Shown in pieces: positions 55,231-63,254 of a stretch of DNA of 64,000 nt. This DNA comes from Sedimentitalea xiamensis (GTDB lineage Bacteria > Pseudomonadota > Alphaproteobacteria > Rhodobacterales > Rhodobacteraceae): assembly GCF_030164465.1 (NCBI RefSeq), contig NZ_JASNJE010000017.1, forward strand, positions 1-64,000, in the 5' to 3' direction. The notes beneath the pieces are model-generated. The model was not told the DNA's origin, searched no databases, and worked only from the letters and a program-made list of their open reading frames with translations. The number at the start of each line of letters is the position of its first letter. Within the stretch, counting starts at the first letter, position 1. A program made the position numbers and the translations under genes.

Positions 55231-55488
55231 GTGGAGAAGATCATCGCCATCGTGAATGTCGTCGCGTGGTCGGGCTTCTGGGCCTTCGGCTATCTGGCGC
55301 TGGCCGCCGAGGGCTTGACCGACCGGCAACTGGTGATCGCCGCGCTGCTGGCCTTTGCCGGGCTGATCACCGGAATCGCCGCCTACATGAAACTCGTGCG
55401 CGCGGCCGAAGCCAGCGGCTATGCGCGGAAATCCAGCCAACTGGACGCGGGCACCCGCAACCGGGCCCATGAAAGAAAGGCGGTCTGA
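55231..55488 (+). CDS. Small two-helix membrane protein within the LIV operon
   Basis: A GTG start at 55231, 2 bp after the permease stop, gives 85 residues with hydrophobic segments at about 4-26 and 32-53 and a basic, polar tail. No family was recognised. Its tight packing between the LivH and LivM genes suggests a dedicated accessory subunit of this transporter, although it could also be an unrelated small protein. It ends 2 bp before livM. Confidence 0.55.
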   Translation: MEKIIAIVNVVAWSGFWAFGYLALAAEGLTDRQLVIAALLAFAGLITGIAAYMKLVRAAEASGYARKSSQLDAGTRNRAHERKAV

Positions 55489-55490
55489 GC

Positions 55491-56567
55491 ATGCTCTATC
55501 GTGAAGCCGGTGATTTCAACACCTCCTATCCGCAGGACAGCCAGACTTTTCCGATCAGGTTCGACCGGTACCGGTATTATGTCGTTCTGGCCTTCGCTTT
55601 TCTGGTGGTGCCGTTCCTGATCAACGACTACTGGGCCAACGCGATCCTGCTGCCGTTCCTGATCTATGCGATCGCGGCCATCGGGCTGAACATCCTGACC
55701 GGCTATTGCGGGCAGGTCAGCCTGGGCACCGGCGGCTTCATGGCGGTGGGCGCCTATGCCTGCTACAAGCTGATGACCGCGATGCCGGAAGTGAGCATGT
55801 TCGTCCATGTGATTCTGGCGGGCGGTATCACCGCCCTCGTGGGCGTCCTGTTCGGATTGCCGAGCCTGCGGATCAAGGGATTCTACCTGGCGGTGGCGAC
55901 GCTGGCGGCGCAGTTCTTCCTGGTCTGGCTGTTCAACCGGGTGCCGTGGTTCTACAACTATTCGGCATCGGGCCAGATCAACGCGCCCGAGCGCGACACC
56001 TTCGGGATCCTGATCACCGGACCCAATGCCCCGGCCTGGGCCACCTACCTGTTCTGCCTGATCTTCCTGGCCGCCAGTGCGCTGATCGCGCGAAACCTGA
56101 CGCGCGGGACCATGGGGCGCAGCTGGATGGCGATCAGGGACATGGACATCGCCGCCGAGATCATCGGGGTGAACCCGCTGCGCGCCAAGCTGAGCGCCTT
56201 TGCGGTCAGTTCCTTCTTCGTCGGCATCTCGGGGGCGCTGTTCTTCTCGGTCTATCTGGGGGCGGTCGAGGTCGGCGAGGCCTTCGGCATCAACAAGTCG
56301 TTCCTGGTGCTGTTCATGGTGATCATCGGCGGGCTGGGTTCGATCTTCGGCAGTTTCGCGGGCGCGGCCTTCCTGGTGCTGCTGCCCGTGGCACTCAAGG
56401 TGGTCGGGGTCGACATGATGGGCTGGCCGACGGATATCGTGGCGCATTTCCAGCTGGTGATCGTCGGCGCGCTGATCGTCCTTTTCCTGATCGTGGAACC
56501 GCACGGGCTGGCGCAGCTGTGGCGGCTGGCCAAGGAGAAGCTGAGACTCTGGCCCTTCCCGCACTAG
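55491..56567 (+). CDS. livM: LIV/HAAT-type ABC transporter permease (LivM-like)
   Basis: The 358-residue protein has about ten hydrophobic segments. LivM motifs are AIAAIGLNILTGYCGQVSLGTGGFMAVGAYACY (about 63-95), GLPSLRIKGFYLAVATLAAQF, GRSWMAIRDMDIAAEIIGVN and FLVLFMVIIGGLGSIFGSFAGA. It is the partner channel of the LivH-like protein. A stem-loop follows the stop (56578-56594) before the binding-protein gene. Confidence 0.93.
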   Translation: MLYREAGDFNTSYPQDSQTFPIRFDRYRYYVVLAFAFLVVPFLINDYWANAILLPFLIYAIAAIGLNILTGYCGQVSLGTGGFMAVGAYACYKLMTAMPEVSMFVHVILAGGITALVGVLFGLPSLRIKGFYLAVATLAAQFFLVWLFNRVPWFYNYSASGQINAPERDTFGILITGPNAPAWATYLFCLIFLAASALIARNLTRGTMGRSWMAIRDMDIAAEIIGVNPLRAKLSAFAVSSFFVGISGALFFSVYLGAVEVGEAFGINKSFLVLFMVIIGGLGSIFGSFAGAAFLVLLPVALKVVGVDMMGWPTDIVAHFQLVIVGALIVLFLIVEPHGLAQLWRLAKEKLRLWPFPH

Positions 56568-56577
56568 GGAGGGGTGC

Positions 56578-56594
56578 GGCGGGGTCGGCCCGCC
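56578..56594 (+). other. Stem-loop upstream of the binding-protein gene
   Basis: GGCGGG and CCCGCC pair around a 5-nt loop between the LivM-like and binding-protein genes. With the hairpin at 57959 it brackets the binding-protein gene, which may protect its mRNA and raise its level relative to the permeases. Confidence 0.4.
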
Positions 56595-56664
56595 ACATTC
56601 AATCGGCCCGCGCGGGGCGCGGTGTCGCCACATCGGACTGAACCAAAAGGGAGGGAGTAACCCG

Positions 56665-57948
56665 ATGAAACTGAAACTGACCACACTCGCGCTTGGCGCC
56701 GTTCTGGCGGCGGGTCCGGCGCTGGCGGAACTGGTATTTCCGGATCTGAGCTATCGCACCGGACCCTATGCAGCGGGCGGGATCCCGTTCTCGGACGGGT
56801 ATAACGACTATTTCACGCTGCTGAACGAGCGCGACGGAGGCATCGGCGGTGCCCCGATCCGGGTGGTCGAATGCGAAACCGGCTACAACACCGAGAAGGG
56901 CGTGGAATGCTATGAGTCGACCAAGGGCGAAGGCGCGCTGATCTATCAACCGCTGTCCACCGGCATCACCTATCAGCTGATCCCGAAAGCCACCGCCGAT
57001 GGCATTCCGATGCACACGATGGGGTATGGCCGGACCTCGGCCAAGAACGGCGAGGTGTTCAGCCACGTGTTCAACTATCCGGCCAATTACTGGGACGGCG
57101 CGTCGGGCGTGGTGAACTATCTGCTCGAGATCAACGACGGCGACATCAAGGGCAAGAAGCTGGCGCTGGTCTATCACAACTCGGCCTATGGCAAGGAGCC
57201 GATCCGGACGCTGGAAGAGCTGAGCAAGAAGCACGGGTTCGAACTCATTCTGCTGCCGGTCGATCATCCGGGTCAGGAGCAGAAATCGCAGTGGCTGCAG
57301 ATCCGCCGGGACCGGCCAGATTACGTGACCATGTGGGGCTGGGGCGTGATGAACCAGGTCGCGGTCCAGGAAGCCGCCAACATCCGTTTCCCGATGGAGA
57401 ACTTCATCGGCGTCTGGTGGTCGGGTGCCGAGCATGACGTTCTGCCGGCGGGCGATGCCGCGAACGGGTACAAGGCGGTGACCTTCCACAACGTGGGCCG
57501 TGACTTCCCGATCTACGAGGATCTGCAGACCCATGTGGTCGATACGGGCAAGGCCGCAGGAGCGGGCGATCAGCTGGGCAACGTGCTTTACAACCGCGGT
57601 CTTTACGCGGCGATGCTCGCCGCCGAAGCCGCGAAGAAGGCGCAGGAGATCCACGGCACCCCTGACATCACCCCGGCGATGATGCGCGACGGCATGGAGG
57701 CGCTCGAGATCACCGAAGAGCGCATGGCGGAACTCGGTATGCCGAATTTCGGCCCCACCTTTGCGGTCAGCTGCGAGAATCACGGCGGTCCGGGGCTTGT
57801 CGGCGTCGCCCAGTGGGATGCCGGGTCCAAGACCTGGTCGCTGGTCTCGGACTTCAAGCCGACCGACGGCGAGGTGATCGGCGCTCTGATCGCCGAGGAT
57901 TCGGCAGCCTATGCCGCCGAGAACAACATCGAACCGCAGTGCAAGTAA
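56665..57948 (+). CDS. LIV-type ABC transporter periplasmic substrate-binding protein
   Basis: The 427-residue protein has a signal peptide (about 1-21, ending PALAE) and the type I periplasmic binding fold: GIPFSDGYNDYFTLLNERDGGIGG, CETGYNTEKGVECYE, KLALVYHNSAYGKEPIRTL and NFIGVWWSGAEHDVLP. It is longer than amino-acid binding LivK (about 370) and resembles members that bind aromatic or other organic acids or amides. It delivers the ligand to the LivHM-type channel. A GGGAGGGAG ribosome binding site precedes the ATG. Confidence 0.88.
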   Translation: MKLKLTTLALGAVLAAGPALAELVFPDLSYRTGPYAAGGIPFSDGYNDYFTLLNERDGGIGGAPIRVVECETGYNTEKGVECYESTKGEGALIYQPLSTGITYQLIPKATADGIPMHTMGYGRTSAKNGEVFSHVFNYPANYWDGASGVVNYLLEINDGDIKGKKLALVYHNSAYGKEPIRTLEELSKKHGFELILLPVDHPGQEQKSQWLQIRRDRPDYVTMWGWGVMNQVAVQEAANIRFPMENFIGVWWSGAEHDVLPAGDAANGYKAVTFHNVGRDFPIYEDLQTHVVDTGKAAGAGDQLGNVLYNRGLYAAMLAAEAAKKAQEIHGTPDITPAMMRDGMEALEITEERMAELGMPNFGPTFAVSCENHGGPGLVGVAQWDAGSKTWSLVSDFKPTDGEVIGALIAEDSAAYAAENNIEPQCK

Positions 57949-57958
57949 CTGCAACCTT

Positions 57959-58016
57959 CCCGGCCGCCGCATTCGTGGCGGCCGGGGACCCTGGGTATTT
58001 TTGACCGGAAAGAAAC
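57959..58016 (+). repeat. Hairpin plus GTATTT tail: divergent relative of the intergenic repeat
   Basis: CCCGGCCGCC and GGCGGCCGGG form a perfect 10-bp stem with an 8-nt loop (57959-57986). A tail follows containing CCCTGGGTATTTTTGACC and ending AAAGAAAC just before the livF-like start. The layout (hairpin, GTATTT, purine-rich end) matches the repeats at 8.1, 38.7 and 44.8 kb, but the sequence has drifted. Confidence 0.5.
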
Positions 58017-58019
58017 CTG

Positions 58020-58856
58020 ATGCTGGACACTGTCAAAACCGCTGACTCGCAGGTGGAAACCCTGCTGGAAGTCAACAACATCGAGGTGATCTACAACCAC
58101 GTCATCCTCGTTCTGAAGGGTGTCAGCCTCAGCGTTCCCAAGGGGGGCATCACGGCGCTGCTGGGCGGCAACGGCGCCGGCAAGACGACGACATTGAAAG
58201 CGATCAGCAATCTTCTGCATTCCGAACGCGGCGAAGTCACGAAGGGCAGCATTTCCTATCGTGGCGAGCGGGTGCAGGATCTCGATCCGGCGGCATTGGT
58301 GCAGAAGGGCGTGATCCAGGTGATGGAAGGGCGCCATTGTTTCGAACACCTGACCGTCGAGGAAAACCTGCTGACCGGGTTCTACACCCGCAAGGACGGC
58401 AAGGGCGCGATGGATGCGGACCTTGAGAAGGTCTATCAGTATTTTCCGCGCCTGCGTGAGCGGCGCAAGAGCCAGGCGGGCTACACATCCGGCGGCGAAC
58501 AGCAGATGGTGGCGATCGGACGCGCCCTGATGGCCGGGCCCGAGACGATCCTGCTGGACGAGCCGTCCATGGGCCTGGCGCCGCAACTGGTCGAGGAAAT
58601 CTTCGGGATCGTGAAGGACCTGAACGAAAAGGAAGGCGTTTCCTTCCTGCTGGCCGAACAGAACACCAACGTCGCGTTGCGGTTCGCCCATTACGGATAC
58701 ATTCTGGAAAGCGGCCGGGTCGTGATGGATGGACCTGCGGCGGAACTGCGCGAGAACCCGGATGTCAAGGAATTCTATCTCGGCATGTCGGACGAAGGGC
58801 GCAAGTCTTTCCGCGATGTGCGGTCCTACCGCCGCCGCAAACGCTGGCTGAGCTGA
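58020..58856 (+). CDS. livF: LIV/HAAT-type ABC transporter ATP-binding protein (LivF-like)
   Basis: The 278-residue ATPase has Walker A LLGGNGAGKTTTLKA, Q-loop GVIQVMEGRHCFEHLTV, a signature region SGGEQQMVAIGRAL, Walker B ETILLDEPSMGLAP and switch FLLAEQNTNVAL, all LivF-like. The C-terminal 20 residues are basic. It works with the LivG-like ATPase. Its stop overlaps the start of a small downstream gene by 1 bp (58856). Confidence 0.92.
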   Translation: MLDTVKTADSQVETLLEVNNIEVIYNHVILVLKGVSLSVPKGGITALLGGNGAGKTTTLKAISNLLHSERGEVTKGSISYRGERVQDLDPAALVQKGVIQVMEGRHCFEHLTVEENLLTGFYTRKDGKGAMDADLEKVYQYFPRLRERRKSQAGYTSGGEQQMVAIGRALMAGPETILLDEPSMGLAPQLVEEIFGIVKDLNEKEGVSFLLAEQNTNVALRFAHYGYILESGRVVMDGPAAELRENPDVKEFYLGMSDEGRKSFRDVRSYRRRKRWLS

Positions 58857-59095
58857 TGACCAGATCCGCGGCAAAGCTGATGAAGGAAGAATACCGGTCC
58901 CCGTTCGGGATACATGAAACCTTCAACGACCAGAGTCCGGCCATGAAGGGCCGGAGTGTCATGGCCGGTATGGCGGGATTGTGGGCTGCCGCCGTCAATC
59001 CGACGGTGGTCCTGCCCTATCTTCAAATTTTCGGTGCCGGTCTGCTGTTGGCGTGGCTGCGCCCGCCGACCGGCCAGCTTGTTCAGACTACGTGA
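58856..59095 (+). CDS. Small hypothetical protein with one hydrophobic segment
   Basis: The 79-residue protein is polar for its first 50 residues and ends with a hydrophobic stretch (VNPTVVLPYLQIFGAGLLLAWL) and a short tail. No family was recognised. It overlaps the livF-like gene by one base and ends 7 bp before the ligase gene, so it is part of the same operon. Confidence 0.5.
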   Translation: MTRSAAKLMKEEYRSPFGIHETFNDQSPAMKGRSVMAGMAGLWAAAVNPTVVLPYLQIFGAGLLLAWLRPPTGQLVQTT

Positions 59096-59102
59096 GGGCG
59101 GA

Positions 59103-60326
59103 ATGTCATCTAGATTCTTCGATGCGCTGGAAACGCGAACGGTTGATCAGAGGGCTGCGGACCTCGCGAAAGCCCTGCCGGGACAGATCGCCCGCGCCAA
59201 GGCGCTGGTCGGGTATGCCGGGTTCCTCGACGAGGTGGATCCCGACGCGATCACCGATGCCGGGGCGCTGTCGGCCCTTCCGGTTCTGCGCAAGTCCGAA
59301 CTGGGGCGTGCCCAGGCCGCCAATCCGCCCTTCGGCGGGTTCGCCGTCCGGCCCGCTTCGGGGTTCGCACATATTTTCCAGTCGCCCGGTCCGATCTATG
59401 AACCGGGCGGGCTCGACACGGACTGGTGGCGGTTCGGCCGGGTTCTGCATGCGGCCGGGATCGGACCCGGCGATATCGTCCAGAACTGTTTCGGCTATCA
59501 CCTGACGCCTGCGGGACTGATGTTCGAGAACGGCGTAAGGGCCGTGGGCGCGGCGGTGCTGCCGGCCGGAACCGGCCAGACCGAATTGCAGGTCACGGCG
59601 GCGCGCGACGTGGGCGTCACCGCCTATGCGGGCACGCCGGATTACCTGAAGGTGATCCTCGACAAAGCCGAAAGCATGGGCGTTTCCCTCGGCATCACGA
59701 AGGCGACCGTCGGGGGCGGCGCGCTGTTTCCCAGCCTGCGCGCCGAATACGCAGACCGGGGCATTTTCTGCCTGCAGTCCTATGGCACCGCCGACCTGGG
59801 CAACATCGCCTACGAAAGCCCGGCGATGGAGGGCATGGTCGTCGATGAACAGGTGATCGTGGAAATCGTCACCCCCGGCACCGGCAACCCGGTCGGCCCC
59901 GGCGAAGTGGGCGAGGTCGTGGTGACGACGCTGAACCCGGACTATCCGCTGATCCGGTTCGCCACGGGCGATCTGAGCGCGGTGATGCCCGGAGAAAGCC
60001 CCTGCGGGCGCACGAACATGCGGATCAAGGGGTGGATGGGCCGCGCGGACCAGACTACCAAGATCAAGGGCATGTTCATCCGGCCCGAACAGGTCGCGGC
60101 GCTGGTGGCCCGCCATGCCGAGATCGTCAAGGCCCGCGTCATCGCAACGCGGCAGGGGGAAATGGATGCGATGACCGTGCGCATCGAAGCCGTGGGCGGC
60201 GACGGTGCCGCCTATGAGAAAACGGTGGCCGATGTCCTGAAGCTCAAGGGAACGGTAGAGGTCGTGGCGCCAGACAGCCTGCCCAAGGACGGGCTGGTGA
60301 TCGAGGATCAGCGCAGCTACGACTGA
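59103..60326 (+). CDS. Phenylacetate-CoA ligase (PaaK)-like AMP-binding protein
   Basis: The 407-residue protein follows the PaaK fold: ARAKALVGYAGFLDEVDPDAI, PVLRKSEL, YAGTPDYLKVILDKAE, FCLQSYGTADLGNIAYE, TTLNPDYPLIRFATGDLSAV and the C-terminal GRADQTTKIKGMFIRPEQV. The usual SSGTTG nucleotide motif is replaced by FQSPGPIYEPGG, so catalysis needs testing or belongs to a variant subgroup. It closes the LIV-type operon. With the ligase at its front, the operon has two CoA-ligase-type genes around one importer. A terminator follows. Confidence 0.82.
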   Translation: MSSRFFDALETRTVDQRAADLAKALPGQIARAKALVGYAGFLDEVDPDAITDAGALSALPVLRKSELGRAQAANPPFGGFAVRPASGFAHIFQSPGPIYEPGGLDTDWWRFGRVLHAAGIGPGDIVQNCFGYHLTPAGLMFENGVRAVGAAVLPAGTGQTELQVTAARDVGVTAYAGTPDYLKVILDKAESMGVSLGITKATVGGGALFPSLRAEYADRGIFCLQSYGTADLGNIAYESPAMEGMVVDEQVIVEIVTPGTGNPVGPGEVGEVVVTTLNPDYPLIRFATGDLSAVMPGESPCGRTNMRIKGWMGRADQTTKIKGMFIRPEQVAALVARHAEIVKARVIATRQGEMDAMTVRIEAVGGDGAAYEKTVADVLKLKGTVEVVAPDSLPKDGLVIEDQRSYD

Positions 60327-60365
60327 GCCGGACGCAAGGGAAAACGCAGGATCGAACCGGCGGTC

Positions 60366-60388
60366 CGCCCGGCGGGGGCCGGGCGTTT
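60366..60388 (+). terminator. Terminator at the end of the LIV-type operon
   Basis: CGCCCGGC and GCCGGGCG form an 8-bp perfect stem around the loop GGGG, followed by TTT. It lies 40 bp past the stop of the PaaK-like gene. Confidence 0.7.
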
Positions 60389-60453
60389 GAGCTTTCGGGG
60401 CCGTTCTGCCCGGCATCCGGGTGTCTGTGTCGCGGCTTTCAATCTGGTCAATC

Positions 60454-60468
60454 CGACAAAAATGGTCG
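60454..60468 (+). promoter_or_regulatory. Candidate iron-type operator upstream of the Fe(3+) permease gene
   Basis: CGACAAAAATGGTCG is an inverted repeat (CGAC-N7-GTCG) with an A-rich core, 60 bp before the GTG start. A similar GAC-(A/T)AAA core lies upstream of hemP. An iron-responsive regulator is a guess from gene context. Confidence 0.35.
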
Positions 60469-60527
60469 AATAGGGATGAACCGCGCGGCGAGGCGCGCGC
60501 CCATGTTCAGACCGGGACAAGATCAAC

Positions 60528-62198
60528 GTGGCCGAAACAACCGAATATGCCGCAGATGGCACGCGCCGCCATGGCCCTGGCGGCGCGCGGCTGTTGTCGG
60601 TTGTCGCGCAGACGGTGGCGGCGATGTGCCTTATGCCGATGCTGGCGGTGGCGCTTGCTGCCGTGACCGGCGGCACGGAGACGATCAGTCATCTTCTGGA
60701 CACGGTCTTGCCCAGATACGCCGGAACGACGCTGGCGCTGGTCGCAATGGTGTCCGTCGGCACATTCGCCATCGGTGTCGGGGCGGCGTGGCTGGTGACG
60801 ATGACGCGGTTCCCCGGCGTCCGCGTGCTGGAAATCGCTCTGGTGCTGCCTCTGGCCTTCCCGGCCTATGTGCTGGCCTACGCCTATACCTATCTTCTGG
60901 ATCATCCGGGCATCGTGCAGACGACGCTGCGCAACGTGATGGGATGGGGGCCGCGCGACTACTGGTTCCCCGAGATCCGGTCGCTCTGGGGGGCGGCGGC
61001 GATGCTGATCCTCGTGCTCTACCCCTATGTCTACCTGCTGGCGCGGGCGGCGTTCCTGCAGCAGAGCAGCGCCGCCTTCCTGGCGGCGCGCGCGCTTGGC
61101 AGCAGCCCCTGGGCCGCGTTCTGGAAAGTCAGCCTGCCGATGGCGCGCCCGGCGATTGCCGGGGGCGTGCTGCTCGCGGTGATGGAAACGATCGCCGATT
61201 TCGGCACCGTCGCCTATTTCAGCGTGCAGACCTTCGCCACCGGCATCTATACGAGCTGGTTCTCACTGGCGGATCGCGCCGCGGCGGCGCAACTGGCCCT
61301 TTGCCTGCTGAGTTTCGCGCTGTTCCTCGCCGTGCTGGAACGGGTGCAGCGGGGGCGGGCGAAGTATCATCAGGCGGGCAAGCGGCACATGACGATGCCG
61401 CCCGCGGAGCTGACGGGGTGGCGGGCGGCGATGGCGCTGACGCTTTGCGCGGTTCCGGTTCTCCTGGGGGCCCTACTGCCGGCCATCGTGCTGTTCGACA
61501 TGGGCCTCGGCGGCGAACAGGATCTGCTGAGCCGCCGCTATACCGGGTTCATCGGCAATTCGGTGACGCTGGCCGGCACCGCTGCGGCGATGACGGTTCT
61601 GGCGGCGGTGGCGGTGGGGTTCTACCAGCGCCTCCGGCCCGGACGCCGGTCGATGGTCGCGGGCTATGTCGCCCGGCTGGGCTATGCGGTGCCGGGCGGG
61701 GTGATCGCGGTCGGGCTGATGGTTCCCTTCGCGGCGTTTGACAATGCGTTGGATGCGTGGATGCGCGAGACCTTCGACATTTCGACCGGGCTGCTGGTGA
61801 CGGGGTCGATCTGGCTGCTGGTGCTGGCCTATATGGTGCGCTTCCTCGCGGCGGCTCTTGGCGCCTATGAGGGCGGCCAGAGCACGGTGCATGCGAATAT
61901 GGACGCGGCATCGCGGTCGCTCGGCGAAAGCCCTCTGGGTACCCTGCGGCGGGTGCATCTGCCGATCCTGACACCGAGCCTGCTGACGGCGTTGCTGATC
62001 GTCTTCGTCGATGTGATGAAGGAACTGCCCGCGACCCTGATCATGCGGCCGTTCAACTATGATACGCTTGCAGTGCAGGCCTACCGGTTGGCCAGTGACG
62101 AACGGCTGGAGGGCGCGGCGGTGCCGTCGCTCGTGATTGCCGCGGTCGGCCTTCTGCCGGTGATCCTGATTTGCCGTCAGGTGGGGCGACGCTCCTGA
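60528..62198 (+). CDS. Fe(3+)-type ABC transporter permease with two fused transmembrane domains (FbpB/SfuB type)
   Basis: The 556-residue protein contains two binding-protein-dependent permease domains, each with an EAA-like loop: RALGSSPWAAFWKVSLPMARPAI near 185-207 and RSLGESPLGTLRRVHLPILTPSL near 463-485. There are about twelve hydrophobic segments. This fused arrangement is typical of ferric-iron importers. The start is GTG at 60528. No binding protein or ATPase gene is adjacent; the next gene is convergent. Confidence 0.87.
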   Translation: MAETTEYAADGTRRHGPGGARLLSVVAQTVAAMCLMPMLAVALAAVTGGTETISHLLDTVLPRYAGTTLALVAMVSVGTFAIGVGAAWLVTMTRFPGVRVLEIALVLPLAFPAYVLAYAYTYLLDHPGIVQTTLRNVMGWGPRDYWFPEIRSLWGAAAMLILVLYPYVYLLARAAFLQQSSAAFLAARALGSSPWAAFWKVSLPMARPAIAGGVLLAVMETIADFGTVAYFSVQTFATGIYTSWFSLADRAAAAQLALCLLSFALFLAVLERVQRGRAKYHQAGKRHMTMPPAELTGWRAAMALTLCAVPVLLGALLPAIVLFDMGLGGEQDLLSRRYTGFIGNSVTLAGTAAAMTVLAAVAVGFYQRLRPGRRSMVAGYVARLGYAVPGGVIAVGLMVPFAAFDNALDAWMRETFDISTGLLVTGSIWLLVLAYMVRFLAAALGAYEGGQSTVHANMDAASRSLGESPLGTLRRVHLPILTPSLLTALLIVFVDVMKELPATLIMRPFNYDTLAVQAYRLASDERLEGAAVPSLVIAAVGLLPVILICRQVGRRS

Positions 62199-62237
62199 AT
62201 CCGGTTCCGGCCGGACGCTTCCGTCGGCCTGCCGGCG

Positions 62238-63107
62238 TCACGCGTTGCCGGCCCACCAGTCTTCGATCTGTTCGCGGGTGATGCGGTCGGCGGGGCCCAG
62301 GGCGACCAGCGACGTGCGGTCCGTCTGCCTGCGTCGTGCCTGCACATGCTTGCCGACGATGTGAACCTCGTAGCCGCCGTCATCGGTCCGGATGAAACCC
62401 TTGAGCCGGTAGAGCCCTTCCGGTCGCGCGGCGAGCATGTCGCCGAGCCCGGCGCGGTCCAGCACCCTGTCGCTGTCGTGCTGCCAGCTCGCATAGGCCG
62501 GGTGCGGCGCCACGGATCGGCCGCGCGGCAGCGGCAGGACATCGAACAGGAGGTCGGCCAGCGGCGCTTGCCTGTCGAGCAGGGCCGGAGCGCGGGCGCC
62601 AAGCGCCTTCAGGCGGTCGATCAGCGCCGGATCGGCGGTATCGGTCTTGTTCAGCAGCACGAGATCCGCCGCCGCGATCTGTTGCGTCACCTGCGGCGCG
62701 ACCAGCGGGTCGGCGAGGAGGCCGCCGATATTGTCCGCATCCACCAGCGTGACGATGCCGCCGTATCCCAGATCCGGTTCCGAAATCACCGCGTTTGCGA
62801 TAGCGGCCGGGTCCGCGATGCCGCTGGCTTCGATGATCAGGTGGTCCGGACGCGGGTCGCGGGCCAGCACGTCATCCAGCGCCATGAACAGATCCGAATC
62901 CATCGTGCAGCAGACGCAACCGTTGGTCAGTGCGATGGTTCCATCGCCTTTGGAGCCGATCAGTTCGGCATCGATATTGATCGCCCCGAAATCATTGACG
63001 ATGACCATCAGCCGAAGCCCGTGATCCTCGGCAAGCAAACGGTTGATCAGCGTCGTCTTTCCCGCGCCGAGATAGCCGCTGATGATGGTTGCGGGAAGAG
63101 GGATCAT
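62238..63107 (-). CDS. CobW/COG0523 family GTP-binding metallochaperone
   Basis: A start at 63107 gives 289 residues with Walker A IISGYLGAGKTTLINRLL, the metal-binding CxCC motif NGCVCCTM (about 66-73), the switch segment DHLIIEASGIADP and the NKTD guanine-specificity motif. It also has a C-terminal CobW_C-like region. Members deliver Zn, Co, Fe or Mn to client proteins. The frame is open upstream to 63188 but homology starts at 63107, with AGGAAG 7 bp upstream. The client metal is unknown. Confidence 0.88.
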   Translation of the reverse strand: MIPLPATIISGYLGAGKTTLINRLLAEDHGLRLMVIVNDFGAINIDAELIGSKGDGTIALTNGCVCCTMDSDLFMALDDVLARDPRPDHLIIEASGIADPAAIANAVISEPDLGYGGIVTLVDADNIGGLLADPLVAPQVTQQIAAADLVLLNKTDTADPALIDRLKALGARAPALLDRQAPLADLLFDVLPLPRGRSVAPHPAYASWQHDSDRVLDRAGLGDMLAARPEGLYRLKGFIRTDDGGYEVHIVGKHVQARRRQTDRTSLVALGPADRITREQIEDWWAGNA

Positions 63108-63254
63108 GGCAATGGCTTCCTTCTGCTGGCGCTGCGGAGCCAGACGCCCGCACCGGTGCAGTCCTACCCGACTGGCCGGGTTGTTCAATCGCTTTGGCTT
63201 GAAACCTGGCGAAGGCGATTCGGTCTCGGCCTTTCGCGGGGGCGATGCGCGGGA

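Noticed and set aside
63135-63165. GGAGCCAGACGCCCGC, resembling the B12-box of cobalamin riboswitches, near the CobW-type gene
   Set aside because: It is on the wrong strand for the gene, matches the box poorly, and the other conserved riboswitch parts are not visible.
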